From an uncultured Clostridia bacterium (GTDB lineage: Bacteria > Bacillota_A > Clostridia > TANB77 > CAG-508): a stretch of DNA of 6,168 bases. Each line of letters starts with the position of its first letter. Within the stretch, counting starts at the first letter, position 1. The notes below the pieces were generated by a model. It worked only from the letters and a program-made list of their open reading frames with translations, was not told the DNA's origin and searched no databases. The DNA lies in NCBI GenBank assembly GCA_947628465.1, contig CANQZZ010000085.1, forward strand, positions 1-6,168, given 5' to 3'. Shown piece after piece: positions 1 to 5,684 of this stretch. A program made the position numbers and the translations under genes.

Positions 1-1467
1 TTTAAAAAAGTTTTGCAATTTACAAGAAAAGAATTTATGGAATTTTCTACTGCATCTTTAATTACACGTAATACAAACGATATTCAACAAATTCAAATGC
101 TTATTGCAATGTTATTTAGAACTGTTGTATATGCTCCAATAATGGGAGTGGGAGGTTTCTTAAGAGTTCTTGCTAACAGTAACAACTCAATGGCTTGGGT
201 TATTGGCCTTGCAATTGTATGTGTTATTTCAATAGTATTAATCCTATTTATAATAGCAATGCCTAAATTTAAAAAGTTACAAAATTTAATTGATAAATTA
301 AACTTAGTATCAAGAGAAATTTTAACAGGTCTTCCAGTAATTAGAGCATTTAATACAGAGAAAAGGGAAGAAAAAAGATTTGATGATGCAAATAAAGATT
401 TAATGGATACTAATATATTTGTAAACAGAGCAATGAGTATTATGATGCCAGCCCTTATGTTTGTAATGAATGGAGTTATGCTTTTAATAATATGGGTAGG
501 AGGTCATAAAGTAGACGAAGGAATCCTTCAAGTAGGAAATATGATGGCATTTATACAATACACAATGCAAATTGTAATATCTTTCTTAATGATATCTATG
601 ATATCTATAATGCTTCCTCGTGCAGCAGTATCTGCAAAACGTATTAATGAAGTATTAGAAACTGAACCCTCAATAAAAGATAAAGAACAAACAAAGGAAT
701 TTATAGAAGAAAAGAAAGGATATGTAGAATTTAAAAATGTTTCATTTAGATATCCTGATGCTGATACGGAAATAATAGAGGATATAACATTTACAGCAAA
801 GCCTGGAGAAACTACTGCGCTAATAGGTAGCACGGGAAGTGGAAAGTCAACAGTAGTAAATTTAATACCACGTTTTTATGATGTAACAGAAGGAGAACTT
901 TTAGTAGATGGTGTTGATGTAAAAGATGTTCCTCAAAAGGAACTTAGAAAAAGAATAGGATTTGTACCACAAAAAGGAATATTATTCTCAGGAACAATTG
1001 AATCAAACATTAAATATGGGGATGAAAATATTTCTGATGAGCAGATGCAAAAGGCAGCAGATATAGCGCAAGCAACTGACTTTATAGAAAGAAAAGAAAA
1101 AGGATTTTTATCTGAAATATCACAAGGTGGAAACAATGTATCAGGAGGACAAAGACAACGTCTATCAATTGCAAGAGCTTTAGCAATAGATCCAGAAATT
1201 ATAGTATTTGATGATAGCTTTTCAGCATTAGATTTTAAAACAGATAGTAAATTAAGAGAAGAATTATCAAAACAAACTAAAGGGAAAACAGTTATAATTG
1301 TTGCTCAAAGAATAAGTACAATTTTAAATGCAGACCAAATAATAGTATTAGATGAAGGAAAAATTGTAGGAAAAGGAACTCATAAAGAATTAATGAAAAA
1401 TTGTGAAGAATACAGAGAAATAGCAATGTCACAGCTATCAGAAAAAGAACTAGGAAAGGAGGAGTAA
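1..1467 (+). CDS. ABC half-exporter, degenerate-site subunit (5' end outside window)
   Basis: This is a membrane-fused ABC exporter half (TMD then NBD) with 488 codons visible. The open frame continues to the left edge, and the family is usually about 570-600 residues, so roughly the first 90-100 residues are missing. An apparent TTG start at 13 is therefore not real. The visible part opens in the conserved stretch F-S-T-A-S-L-I-T-R-N-T-N-D-I-Q-Q, followed by hydrophobic membrane segments. The NBD has Walker A GSTGSGKST (826-852), signature VSGGQ (1138-1152) and Walker B V-F-D-D (1204-1215). The catalytic Glu is replaced by Asp (1213-1215) and the switch His by Gln (V-A-Q-R, 1306-1308). Both changes are hallmarks of the degenerate subunit of heterodimeric exporters such as TM287/288, LmrCD and BmrCD. 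The stop lies 3 nt before the partner gene, and the partner's AAAGGAGG site (1455-1462) is inside this gene's end. The family role is drug or lipid export; the substrate cannot be told from sequence. Confidence 0.95.
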   Translation, partial: FKKVLQFTRKEFMEFSTASLITRNTNDIQQIQMLIAMLFRTVVYAPIMGVGGFLRVLANSNNSMAWVIGLAIVCVISIVLILFIIAMPKFKKLQNLIDKLNLVSREILTGLPVIRAFNTEKREEKRFDDANKDLMDTNIFVNRAMSIMMPALMFVMNGVMLLIIWVGGHKVDEGILQVGNMMAFIQYTMQIVISFLMISMISIMLPRAAVSAKRINEVLETEPSIKDKEQTKEFIEEKKGYVEFKNVSFRYPDADTEIIEDITFTAKPGETTALIGSTGSGKSTVVNLIPRFYDVTEGELLVDGVDVKDVPQKELRKRIGFVPQKGILFSGTIESNIKYGDENISDEQMQKAADIAQATDFIERKEKGFLSEISQGGNNVSGGQRQRLSIARALAIDPEIIVFDDSFSALDFKTDSKLREELSKQTKGKTVIIVAQRISTILNADQIIVLDEGKIVGKGTHKELMKNCEEYREIAMSQLSEKELGKEE

Positions 1468-1470
1468 ATT

Positions 1471-3282
1471 ATGCCAGGACCAATGAGAAGACAGCAAGGC
1501 CCAGTTCAAAAGGCAAAGGATTTTAAAGGAACAACAAAAAAGTTAATTAAAGATTATCTATCAAAATATAAAATAGCAATAGCAGTAGTTATAATATTTG
1601 CAATAGGCAGTACAATTTTTAATATAGTTGGACCAAAAATATTAGGAAATGCAACAACAGAGATTTTTAATGGAATTGTTGGAAAGTTATCTGGTGGAGC
1701 AGGAATTGATTTTGGAAAAGTTGCAAGCATCTTACTTACATTACTTGGATTTTATATAATGAGTGCGGTATTTGGCTTAATACAAGGCTTTACAATGACA
1801 TCAGTTGCACAAAAATTAACATATAAATTACGTAATGATATAGCAGTAAAATTAAATAAATTGCCAATGAAATACTTCGATAAGAAAACTAATGGAGAAG
1901 TATTATCCATAATTACAAATGATATAGATACATTATCTCAAAGCCTTAATCAAAGTATTACGCAGATTATAACTGCAATTTGTACATTAATAGGAATAAT
2001 AATAATGATGCTATCAATTAGCGTTGTAATGACAATTATTTCATTTGTTATATTACCTATATCAGTATTTATTGTAAAAACAATAGTAAAAAGGTCTCAA
2101 AAATATTTTAAAAGACAACAAGAATATTTAGGACATGTAAATGGTCAAGTTGAAGAAATATATGGGGGACACACTATTGTAAAGGCATTTAATGGTGAAG
2201 AAGCAGCAATAAAAGAATTTAAAAAAGCAAATAAAGAATTATATACATCTGGATGGAAATCACAATTTTTGTCTGGTTTAATGCATCCATTGATGATGTT
2301 TGTAGGAAACCTTGGGTATGTTGCAGTATCTGTAGTAGGTGGTTACTTAGCAATAAATGGTACAATAACAGTAGGAAATATTCAAAGCTTTATACAATAT
2401 AATAAGAGATTTACTCAACCAATCGAACAAATAGCGCAAGTATCTGCAATGCTTCAAGCAATGGTTGCAGCAGCAGAAAGAATATTTGAGTTCTTAGAAG
2501 AGGAAGAAGAAGTAAAAGAGGCAGATAATAATATAGATACATCTAAATTAAAAGGAAATGTAGAATTTAAAAATGTTCATTTTGGTTATGATGAAGATAG
2601 AATTATAATAAATGATTTTAGCAGTAAAATTAAAGAAGGCCAAAAAATTGCAATAGTCGGACCAACAGGTGCAGGTAAAACTACTATGGTAAAACTTTTA
2701 ATGAGATTCTATGATGTAAATAGTGGGGAGATTTTGGTTGATGGTCATAATATAAAAGATTTCAAACGTGGTGACTTAAGAAAAATGTTTGGAATGGTAC
2801 TTCAAGACACATGGCTATTTGGAGGAACTGTGAAAGAAAATATTAAATATGGTAATCCAAATGCAAGTGATAGCGAGGTTATAGAAGCGGCAAAGGCAGC
2901 ACACGTTAATCACTTTATAAAAACACTTCCAAAAGGATATAACTCTGTACTAAATGAAGAATCTAGTAATGTATCAGCAGGTCAAAAACAATTACTTACA
3001 ATAGCAAGAGTAATACTTGCAAATCCTAAAATTTTAATACTAGATGAGGCAACAAGCTCAATAGATACAAGAACAGAACTTCAAATTCAATCAGCAATGG
3101 ATAATTTAATGAAAGGAAGAACAAGTTTTATAATAGCACATAGATTATCTACAATAAAAAACGCAGATTTAATTTTAGTAATGAATCACGGAGATATTGT
3201 AGAACAAGGAACACATGAAGAGTTACTTGCTAAAGATGGATTCTATGCAGATTTATACAATAGTCAATTCGACGAGCAATGA
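1471..3282 (+). CDS. ABC half-exporter, catalytic subunit of a heterodimeric multidrug-type transporter
   Basis: The product is a full-length TMD-NBD half-transporter of 603 residues. The ATG start has an AAAGGAGG site ending 8 nt upstream. Hydrophobic segments lie near residues 33-52, 84-107, 163-205 (two) and 268-293. The NBD has Walker A GPTGAGKTT (397-405), signature VSAGQ (501-505), Walker B I-L-I-L-D-E with the catalytic Glu at 526, and the switch His at 557 (I-A-H-R). The signature deviates from LSGGQ, while the upstream subunit keeps VSGGQ but lacks the catalytic Glu and His. The two proteins are therefore complementary: one competent ATP site (these Walker motifs plus the partner's signature) and one degenerate site. 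This subunit would drive transport in the plasma membrane. The gene ends Y-N-S-Q-F-D-E-Q-TGA, and that end is repeated 1652 nt downstream, so its 3' tip may have been replaced when the toxin-antitoxin cassette arrived. Substrate is unknown. Confidence 0.97.
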   Translation: MPGPMRRQQGPVQKAKDFKGTTKKLIKDYLSKYKIAIAVVIIFAIGSTIFNIVGPKILGNATTEIFNGIVGKLSGGAGIDFGKVASILLTLLGFYIMSAVFGLIQGFTMTSVAQKLTYKLRNDIAVKLNKLPMKYFDKKTNGEVLSIITNDIDTLSQSLNQSITQIITAICTLIGIIIMMLSISVVMTIISFVILPISVFIVKTIVKRSQKYFKRQQEYLGHVNGQVEEIYGGHTIVKAFNGEEAAIKEFKKANKELYTSGWKSQFLSGLMHPLMMFVGNLGYVAVSVVGGYLAINGTITVGNIQSFIQYNKRFTQPIEQIAQVSAMLQAMVAAAERIFEFLEEEEEVKEADNNIDTSKLKGNVEFKNVHFGYDEDRIIINDFSSKIKEGQKIAIVGPTGAGKTTMVKLLMRFYDVNSGEILVDGHNIKDFKRGDLRKMFGMVLQDTWLFGGTVKENIKYGNPNASDSEVIEAAKAAHVNHFIKTLPKGYNSVLNEESSNVSAGQKQLLTIARVILANPKILILDEATSSIDTRTELQIQSAMDNLMKGRTSFIIAHRLSTIKNADLILVMNHGDIVEQGTHEELLAKDGFYADLYNSQFDEQ

Positions 3283-3286
3283 GTGA
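3256..3286 (+). repeat. Left copy of direct repeat: 3' end of the ABC gene
   Basis: This copy is the last eight codons and stop of the catalytic ABC subunit plus GTGA. It matches 4908-4938 at 26 of 31 positions (counted by hand), with a 16-base identical core CAATTCGACGAGCAAT (3265-3280 and 4917-4932). Both copies keep the codon phase and a stop codon (TGA here, TAA at right). Together they bracket the AbiE cassette. Confidence 0.85.
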
Positions 3287-3371
3287 AGTAAAATTAGAAT
3301 ATTTTGTAGTCTATGAGCGAGAACACTTTGAGCCGATTAAAATGTTCGCTTGTGTGAAAAAAATAATATAA
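3279..3371 (+). CDS. Possible 30-residue small ORF coupled to the ABC stop
   Basis: An ATG overlaps the ABC gene's TGA (ATGA at 3279-3282) and opens a 30-codon frame. It begins M-S-E-V-K-L-E-Y and includes E-R-E-H-F-E-P-I-K-M-F-A-C, ending at TAA (3369-3371). The composition resembles protein, and the middle is richer in G+C than the surrounding non-coding DNA. There is no strong ribosome binding site, only the possibility of coupling to ABC translation. It could be a small protein, the remnant of a gene cut by the insertion, or chance. I recognise no family. Confidence 0.2.
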   Translation: MSEVKLEYFVVYEREHFEPIKMFACVKKII

Positions 3372-3422
3372 AATTTCAAAAAAAGTAAAAAAATGAAAAT
3401 TTTAACAATATATTAAATTTAG

Positions 3423-3452
3423 TTGACTATCACACTGAAAAAATGATATAAT
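3423..3452 (+). promoter_or_regulatory. Promoter of the abiE operon (sigma-A type)
   Basis: The -35 is TTGACT (3423-3428). The -10 is a perfect TATAAT (3447-3452) carrying an extended TG motif (3444-3445), and the spacer is 18 nt. Transcription should start near 3458-3460, which leaves a leader of only about 12-15 nt before the abiEi ATG at 3472. This is the clearest promoter in the window. It means the cassette does not depend on ABC operon transcription. Confidence 0.8.
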
Positions 3453-3461
3453 TTCAGTGTG
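3431..3461. promoter_or_regulatory. Palindromic operator over the -10 box, likely AbiEi autoregulatory site
   Basis: CACACTGAAA (3431-3440) and TTTCAGTGTG (3452-3461) form a perfect 10-bp inverted repeat with an 11-nt centre that contains most of the -10 box. A protein bound here would block RNA polymerase. AbiEi antitoxins are known to repress their own operon by binding inverted repeats in the promoter (studied in Streptococcus agalactiae), so AbiEi is the natural candidate. The assignment is inferred from position and symmetry. Confidence 0.7.
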
Positions 3462-3471
3462 GGGGAAAATT

Positions 3472-4071
3472 ATGAAAAGTTATGAAAAAATAGTAAATTT
3501 TGTAAATAAAAAAAATAATGTAATAACAATTAAAGAATTTAAGGCTGCTAAAATTGGATTTTATTATATAAATAAACTAATTAAAGATAATTATATATCT
3601 AGAATAGGAAGAGGGCTTTATGGAAAAACTGATAGTTTTGAAGATGAATATTTTATAATTCAAAACAGATATAAGAATGCAATCTTTTCTTATAATACTG
3701 CTCTTTTCTTTTTAAACAAAACAGAAGTAACACCAAATATTATAGATATAACAATACCAAATGATTATAATGTTAGTTCAATTAACACTAAACAAATAAG
3801 AGTTCATTATACAAGTAGAGAAAATATAGAACTTGGTGTGATAAAACTAAAATCTCCATTTGGTAATACTATAAAAGCCTATAATCTTGAAAGAACAATT
3901 TGTGATATTGTAAAAAACCAAAATAAATGTGGGCTAGATATAGAGCAAAGAAACAAAGTTATCAAAAAGGCATTTTCGAATAATGAAATTGATGGAACTA
4001 CTATGATTCAGTATGCAAAAAAACTAAAATGTGAGAAAAAAATTAGAGCAATAATAGAGGTAATGATATGA
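3472..4071 (+). CDS. abiEi: AbiEi-family antitoxin / transcriptional repressor (type IV toxin-antitoxin)
   Basis: The product has 199 residues. The ATG at 3472 is preferred over the GTG at 3457 because a GGGGGA site (3461-3466) lies 5-6 nt upstream of it, and 3457 sits at or before the expected transcript start. The N-terminal part (about residues 1-55) looks like the AbiEi winged-helix domain: V-I-T-I-K-E-F-K-A-A-K-I then I-S-R-I-G-R-G-L-Y-G. The rest fits the AbiEi C-terminal antitoxin domain, with L-K-S-P-F-G-N-T-I-K-A and the conserved L-E-R-T-I-C-D-I near residue 145. In this family the N-terminal domain binds the operon's own operator and the C-terminal domain counters the AbiEii toxin without forming a stable toxin-antitoxin complex. 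The stop overlaps the toxin start as ATGA (4068-4071). The frame is intact, so autorepression may persist although the toxin gene is damaged. Family assignment is by motif recognition. Confidence 0.88.
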   Translation: MKSYEKIVNFVNKKNNVITIKEFKAAKIGFYYINKLIKDNYISRIGRGLYGKTDSFEDEYFIIQNRYKNAIFSYNTALFFLNKTEVTPNIIDITIPNDYNVSSINTKQIRVHYTSRENIELGVIKLKSPFGNTIKAYNLERTICDIVKNQNKCGLDIEQRNKVIKKAFSNNEIDGTTMIQYAKKLKCEKKIRAIIEVMI

Positions 4072-4902
4072 TAAAAAATATTCAATCATTAATGGATAAA
4101 TCTAAAAATTTTGCAAAAGACAATGGATTATCTGTGCAAGAAGTATTACAAAATTATATGTTTGAAAGATTTTTAGAAAGATTATCAAAATCAGAATATA
4201 ATGAAAATTTTATTATAAAAGGTCGGATTTTTATTATCTTCTATAATGGGAATTAATATGAGAACAACAATGGATATAGATGCAAATATTACAGGAATGA
4301 ACTTTGAAAAAAGTGCAATAGAAGAAATGATAAATAAAATTATTTCTTTAGAAATAGATGATAATGTGATTTTTGAAATAGATAAAAATATGCCAATAAA
4401 AGAAGATAATGAATATGATGGATATAGATTTAAACTAATTGCAAAATTAAGCAATTTAAGAATACCTTTTTCAATAGATATTTCAACTGGAGATTTAATT
4501 ACGCCAAGAGCAATAGAATATAATTATAAAACTATATTGGAAAATGAGAATATCAGTTTATATACATATAATTATGAAACAATAGTTGCTGAAAAACTAG
4601 AAACTGTTTTAAAAAGAAATACTGCTAATAGTAGAATGAAAGATTACTATGATTTATATTATTTTGCAACATATAAGTGGAATGATATAGATGTTAGTAC
4701 ATTAAAAGCAGCTATCGATACAACTTTCAAACATAGAAATTCTAAGGAATATTTAGAAAAGTTTAACACTATAATATCAAATATCTTAGAAGATGAAAGT
4801 TTGATTGTAAGATGGGACAAATATAAAAAAGAACATGAATATGCAAAAGAAATTAATTTTGAAGATACAATTAGTGCAATAGAGAAGATATATAATGTTT
4901 AA
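4068..4902 (+). pseudogene. abiEii: AbiEii-family nucleotidyltransferase toxin, frameshifted
   Basis: The gene begins with an ATG overlapping the abiEi stop (ATGA), with an AGAGG site (4056-4060) 7 nt upstream. The first 52 residues, ending F-I-I-K-G, are in one frame. The rest (G-F-L-L-S-S-I-M-G-I-N-M-R-T-T-M-D-I-D and onward) continues in the +1 frame. Removing one base at 4223 or 4224 (GGT-C-GGA) restores a continuous protein of about 277 residues, with K-G-G and D-I-D (residues 69 and 71) as in the nucleotidyltransferase fold of AbiEii/AbiGii toxins. Later family motifs are I-D-I-S-T-G-D, then A-E-K-L-E-T-V-L-K-R and R-M-K-D-Y-Y-D-L-Y. As read, translation yields a 62-residue stub ending at 4256. 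An internal ATG at 4246 or 4258 would give a C-terminal piece lacking K-G-G, with no good ribosome binding site. AbiEii toxins transfer nucleotides to RNA targets and block growth. This copy is probably inactive, unless the extra base is a sequencing error or is bypassed during translation. Confidence 0.85.
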
Positions 4903-4907
4903 AATGA

Positions 4908-4938
4908 TACACAACACAATTCGACGAGCAATAAGTGA
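4908..4938 (+). repeat. Right copy of direct repeat: displaced 3' end of the ABC gene
   Basis: Read in ABC phase, this gives Y-T-T-Q-F-D-E-Q then TAA (4932-4934), against Y-N-S-Q-F-D-E-Q-TGA at the left copy. Upstream of the TAC codon (4908-4910) the similarity stops abruptly, at the tail of abiEii. The remnant stop is followed directly by the tetR ribosome binding site, as expected if this is the original abc2-tetR junction. Confidence 0.85.
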
Positions 4939-4943
4939 GGAGG
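4937..4943 (+). promoter_or_regulatory. Ribosome binding site that fixes the tetR start
   Basis: GAGGAGG lies 5 nt before the ATG at 4949. It rules out the longer reading from 4895, whose 18 extra residues are just the displaced ABC tail and cassette edge read in another frame. Confidence 0.85.
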
Positions 4944-4948
4944 ATATC

Positions 4949-5536
4949 ATGGACAAAGGAAAGATGAATAAAACAAAAAGAAGAATATTTAATACAGCAG
5001 TACAGATATTTGCAGAGAAGGGATATGATAATGCAAGTGTTGAAGAAATTACAGCAATTGCAGGTGTGGCAAAAGGTTCGCTATATTATCACTTTGCTAA
5101 AAAAGAAGATATATTTGATATGCTTTTAGACGAAGGGTTAAAACTATTAAAAAATAATATTGAAATAAAAACTAAGGATTGTACTTGCGCATTAGAAAAA
5201 ATAAAAGCAATTATATTAGTTCAAATAAAGGTTACAGTAAAGTATGAAGCATTTTTAAATGTTGTTTTTTCACAAATATGGGGCGAAGAAAATAAAAATA
5301 AAAAATGCAAAAAAGCTGTTTTTGAATACATAAAAATCATTGAAAATGTAATTAAAGAAGGAATTGAAAATGATGAATTTTATGATGGAAATGTAGAAGC
5401 ACTTGCCTCAGGAGTATTTGGAGTAACATGCTCTAGCCTTATATACAGATTAAAGAAAAGCAGAGAAGTAAACATTGAAGATGTATACAAAGGATTTATA
5501 GATACAGTAGTTAGAGGAATAAGCAAAAAAAATTAA
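4949..5536 (+). CDS. TetR-family transcriptional regulator
   Basis: The product has 195 residues from the ATG at 4949. The N-terminal TetR DNA-binding domain is clear (about residues 8-56): R-R-I-F-N-T-A-V-Q-I-F-A-E-K-G-Y, then S-V-E-E-I-T-A-I-A-G-V-A-K-G-S-L-Y-Y-H-F, with K-K-E-D-I-F closing the domain. The helical C-terminal ligand-binding part (about 60-195) is diverged, so the inducer cannot be named. TetR proteins bind palindromes as dimers and release on ligand binding. Next to an exporter, the usual role is repression of the transporter, and the remnant ABC end directly upstream suggests the gene was once the last gene of the exporter operon. It now follows abiEii with no obvious terminator or consensus promoter between, so expression may come from the AbiE promoter. 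A strong terminator follows. A link to the downstream acyl-CoA synthetase gene is also possible. Confidence 0.92.
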   Translation: MDKGKMNKTKRRIFNTAVQIFAEKGYDNASVEEITAIAGVAKGSLYYHFAKKEDIFDMLLDEGLKLLKNNIEIKTKDCTCALEKIKAIILVQIKVTVKYEAFLNVVFSQIWGEENKNKKCKKAVFEYIKIIENVIKEGIENDEFYDGNVEALASGVFGVTCSSLIYRLKKSREVNIEDVYKGFIDTVVRGISKKN

Positions 5537-5552
5537 ATAAAATGGTTTAAAC

Positions 5553-5599
5553 AAAAAATTGGTGAAAGAGGGATTTGGTCCTATTTTCACCAATTTTTT
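5553..5599 (+). terminator. Intrinsic terminator after tetR
   Basis: AAAAAATTGGTGAAA (5553-5567) pairs perfectly over 15 bp with TTTCACCAATTTTTT (5585-5599), and the U-run forms the 3' end of the stem, followed by more T-rich DNA to 5617. An AGG/CCT inner pairing is possible in the loop. The A-run on the 5' side makes it symmetric, so it could also work on the other strand, although no convergent gene is present. Confidence 0.88.
5558..5569 (+). repeat. ATTGGTGAAAGA repeat, copy 1 (terminator 5' arm)
   Basis: This 12-base sequence occurs again at 5670-5681 over the acyl-CoA synthetase ribosome binding site. Between the two copies, at 5585-5594, lies TTTCACCAAT, the complement of the first 10 bases of each, which is the terminator's 3' arm. 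Confidence 0.7.
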
Positions 5600-5669
5600 A
5601 TTGGCTTTTTTGTTTTTGTACTGACCTCCCAGTCTAATGACTTTAAGAAAAAATTGTGATATATCAAAT

Positions 5670-5681
5670 ATTGGTGAAAGA
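5670..5681 (+). promoter_or_regulatory. ATTGGTGAAAGA repeat, copy 2, containing the acyl-CoA synthetase ribosome binding site
   Basis: GGTGA (5673-5677) is complementary to the 3' end of 16S rRNA and lies 7 nt before the ATG at 5685, so it is the likely ribosome binding site. The same bases could pair with the terminator 3' arm at 5585-5594, which would hide the site in a read-through transcript. No convincing promoter is visible in 5600-5670; a weak ATGACT (5637-5642) with TGT-GATATA (5655-5663) has poor spacing. Confidence 0.45.
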
Positions 5682-5684
5682 TAA

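Larger units (their letters stand above)
3283..4907 (+). mobile_element. Inserted AbiE-type toxin-antitoxin cassette between the ABC gene and tetR
   Basis: The cassette holds a promoter with operator, abiEi and a frameshifted abiEii, bracketed by in-phase copies of the ABC gene's 3' end. Repeat similarity on the right begins right after the abiEii stop, so the right boundary falls near 4903-4908. The left boundary is just after the ABC stop, near 3282-3287. Without the cassette, the remnant ABC stop (4932-4934) would lie 14 nt from the tetR start, a normal operon spacing. No transposase, integrase or terminal inverted repeat is visible, so calling it mobile is an inference from the flanking repeat and from the known behaviour of defence modules. 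An alternative is recombination with a related strain carrying the module at this locus. Confidence 0.6.

Noticed and set aside
3316..3350. Hairpin AGCG(AG)AACA...TGTTCGCT as a terminator after the ABC gene
   Set aside because: The stem is interrupted by a 2-nt bulge, the loop is 17 nt, and it is followed by TGTGTG and A-runs rather than a U-tract on the + strand.
3370..3403. AT-rich inverted repeat AAAATTTCA / TGAAAATTTT upstream of the AbiE promoter
   Set aside because: It has only A-T pairs apart from one C-G, an imperfect stem, and A-rich loops that make such matches likely by chance.
3457..3471. GTG start for abiEi at 3457
   Set aside because: It lies inside the operator and at or before the expected transcript start. 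ATG 3472 has a proper GGGGGA site and starts at the family-like M-K-S-Y.
4246..4902. Separate functional gene starting at ATG 4246
   Set aside because: It is the downstream part of abiEii in the shifted frame. It lacks the K-G-G motif and has no good ribosome binding site.
4895..4948. N-terminal extension of tetR from 4895
   Set aside because: The extra 18 codons run through the abiEii tail and the displaced ABC end in a different frame, and a strong ribosome binding site (4937-4943) points to the ATG at 4949.
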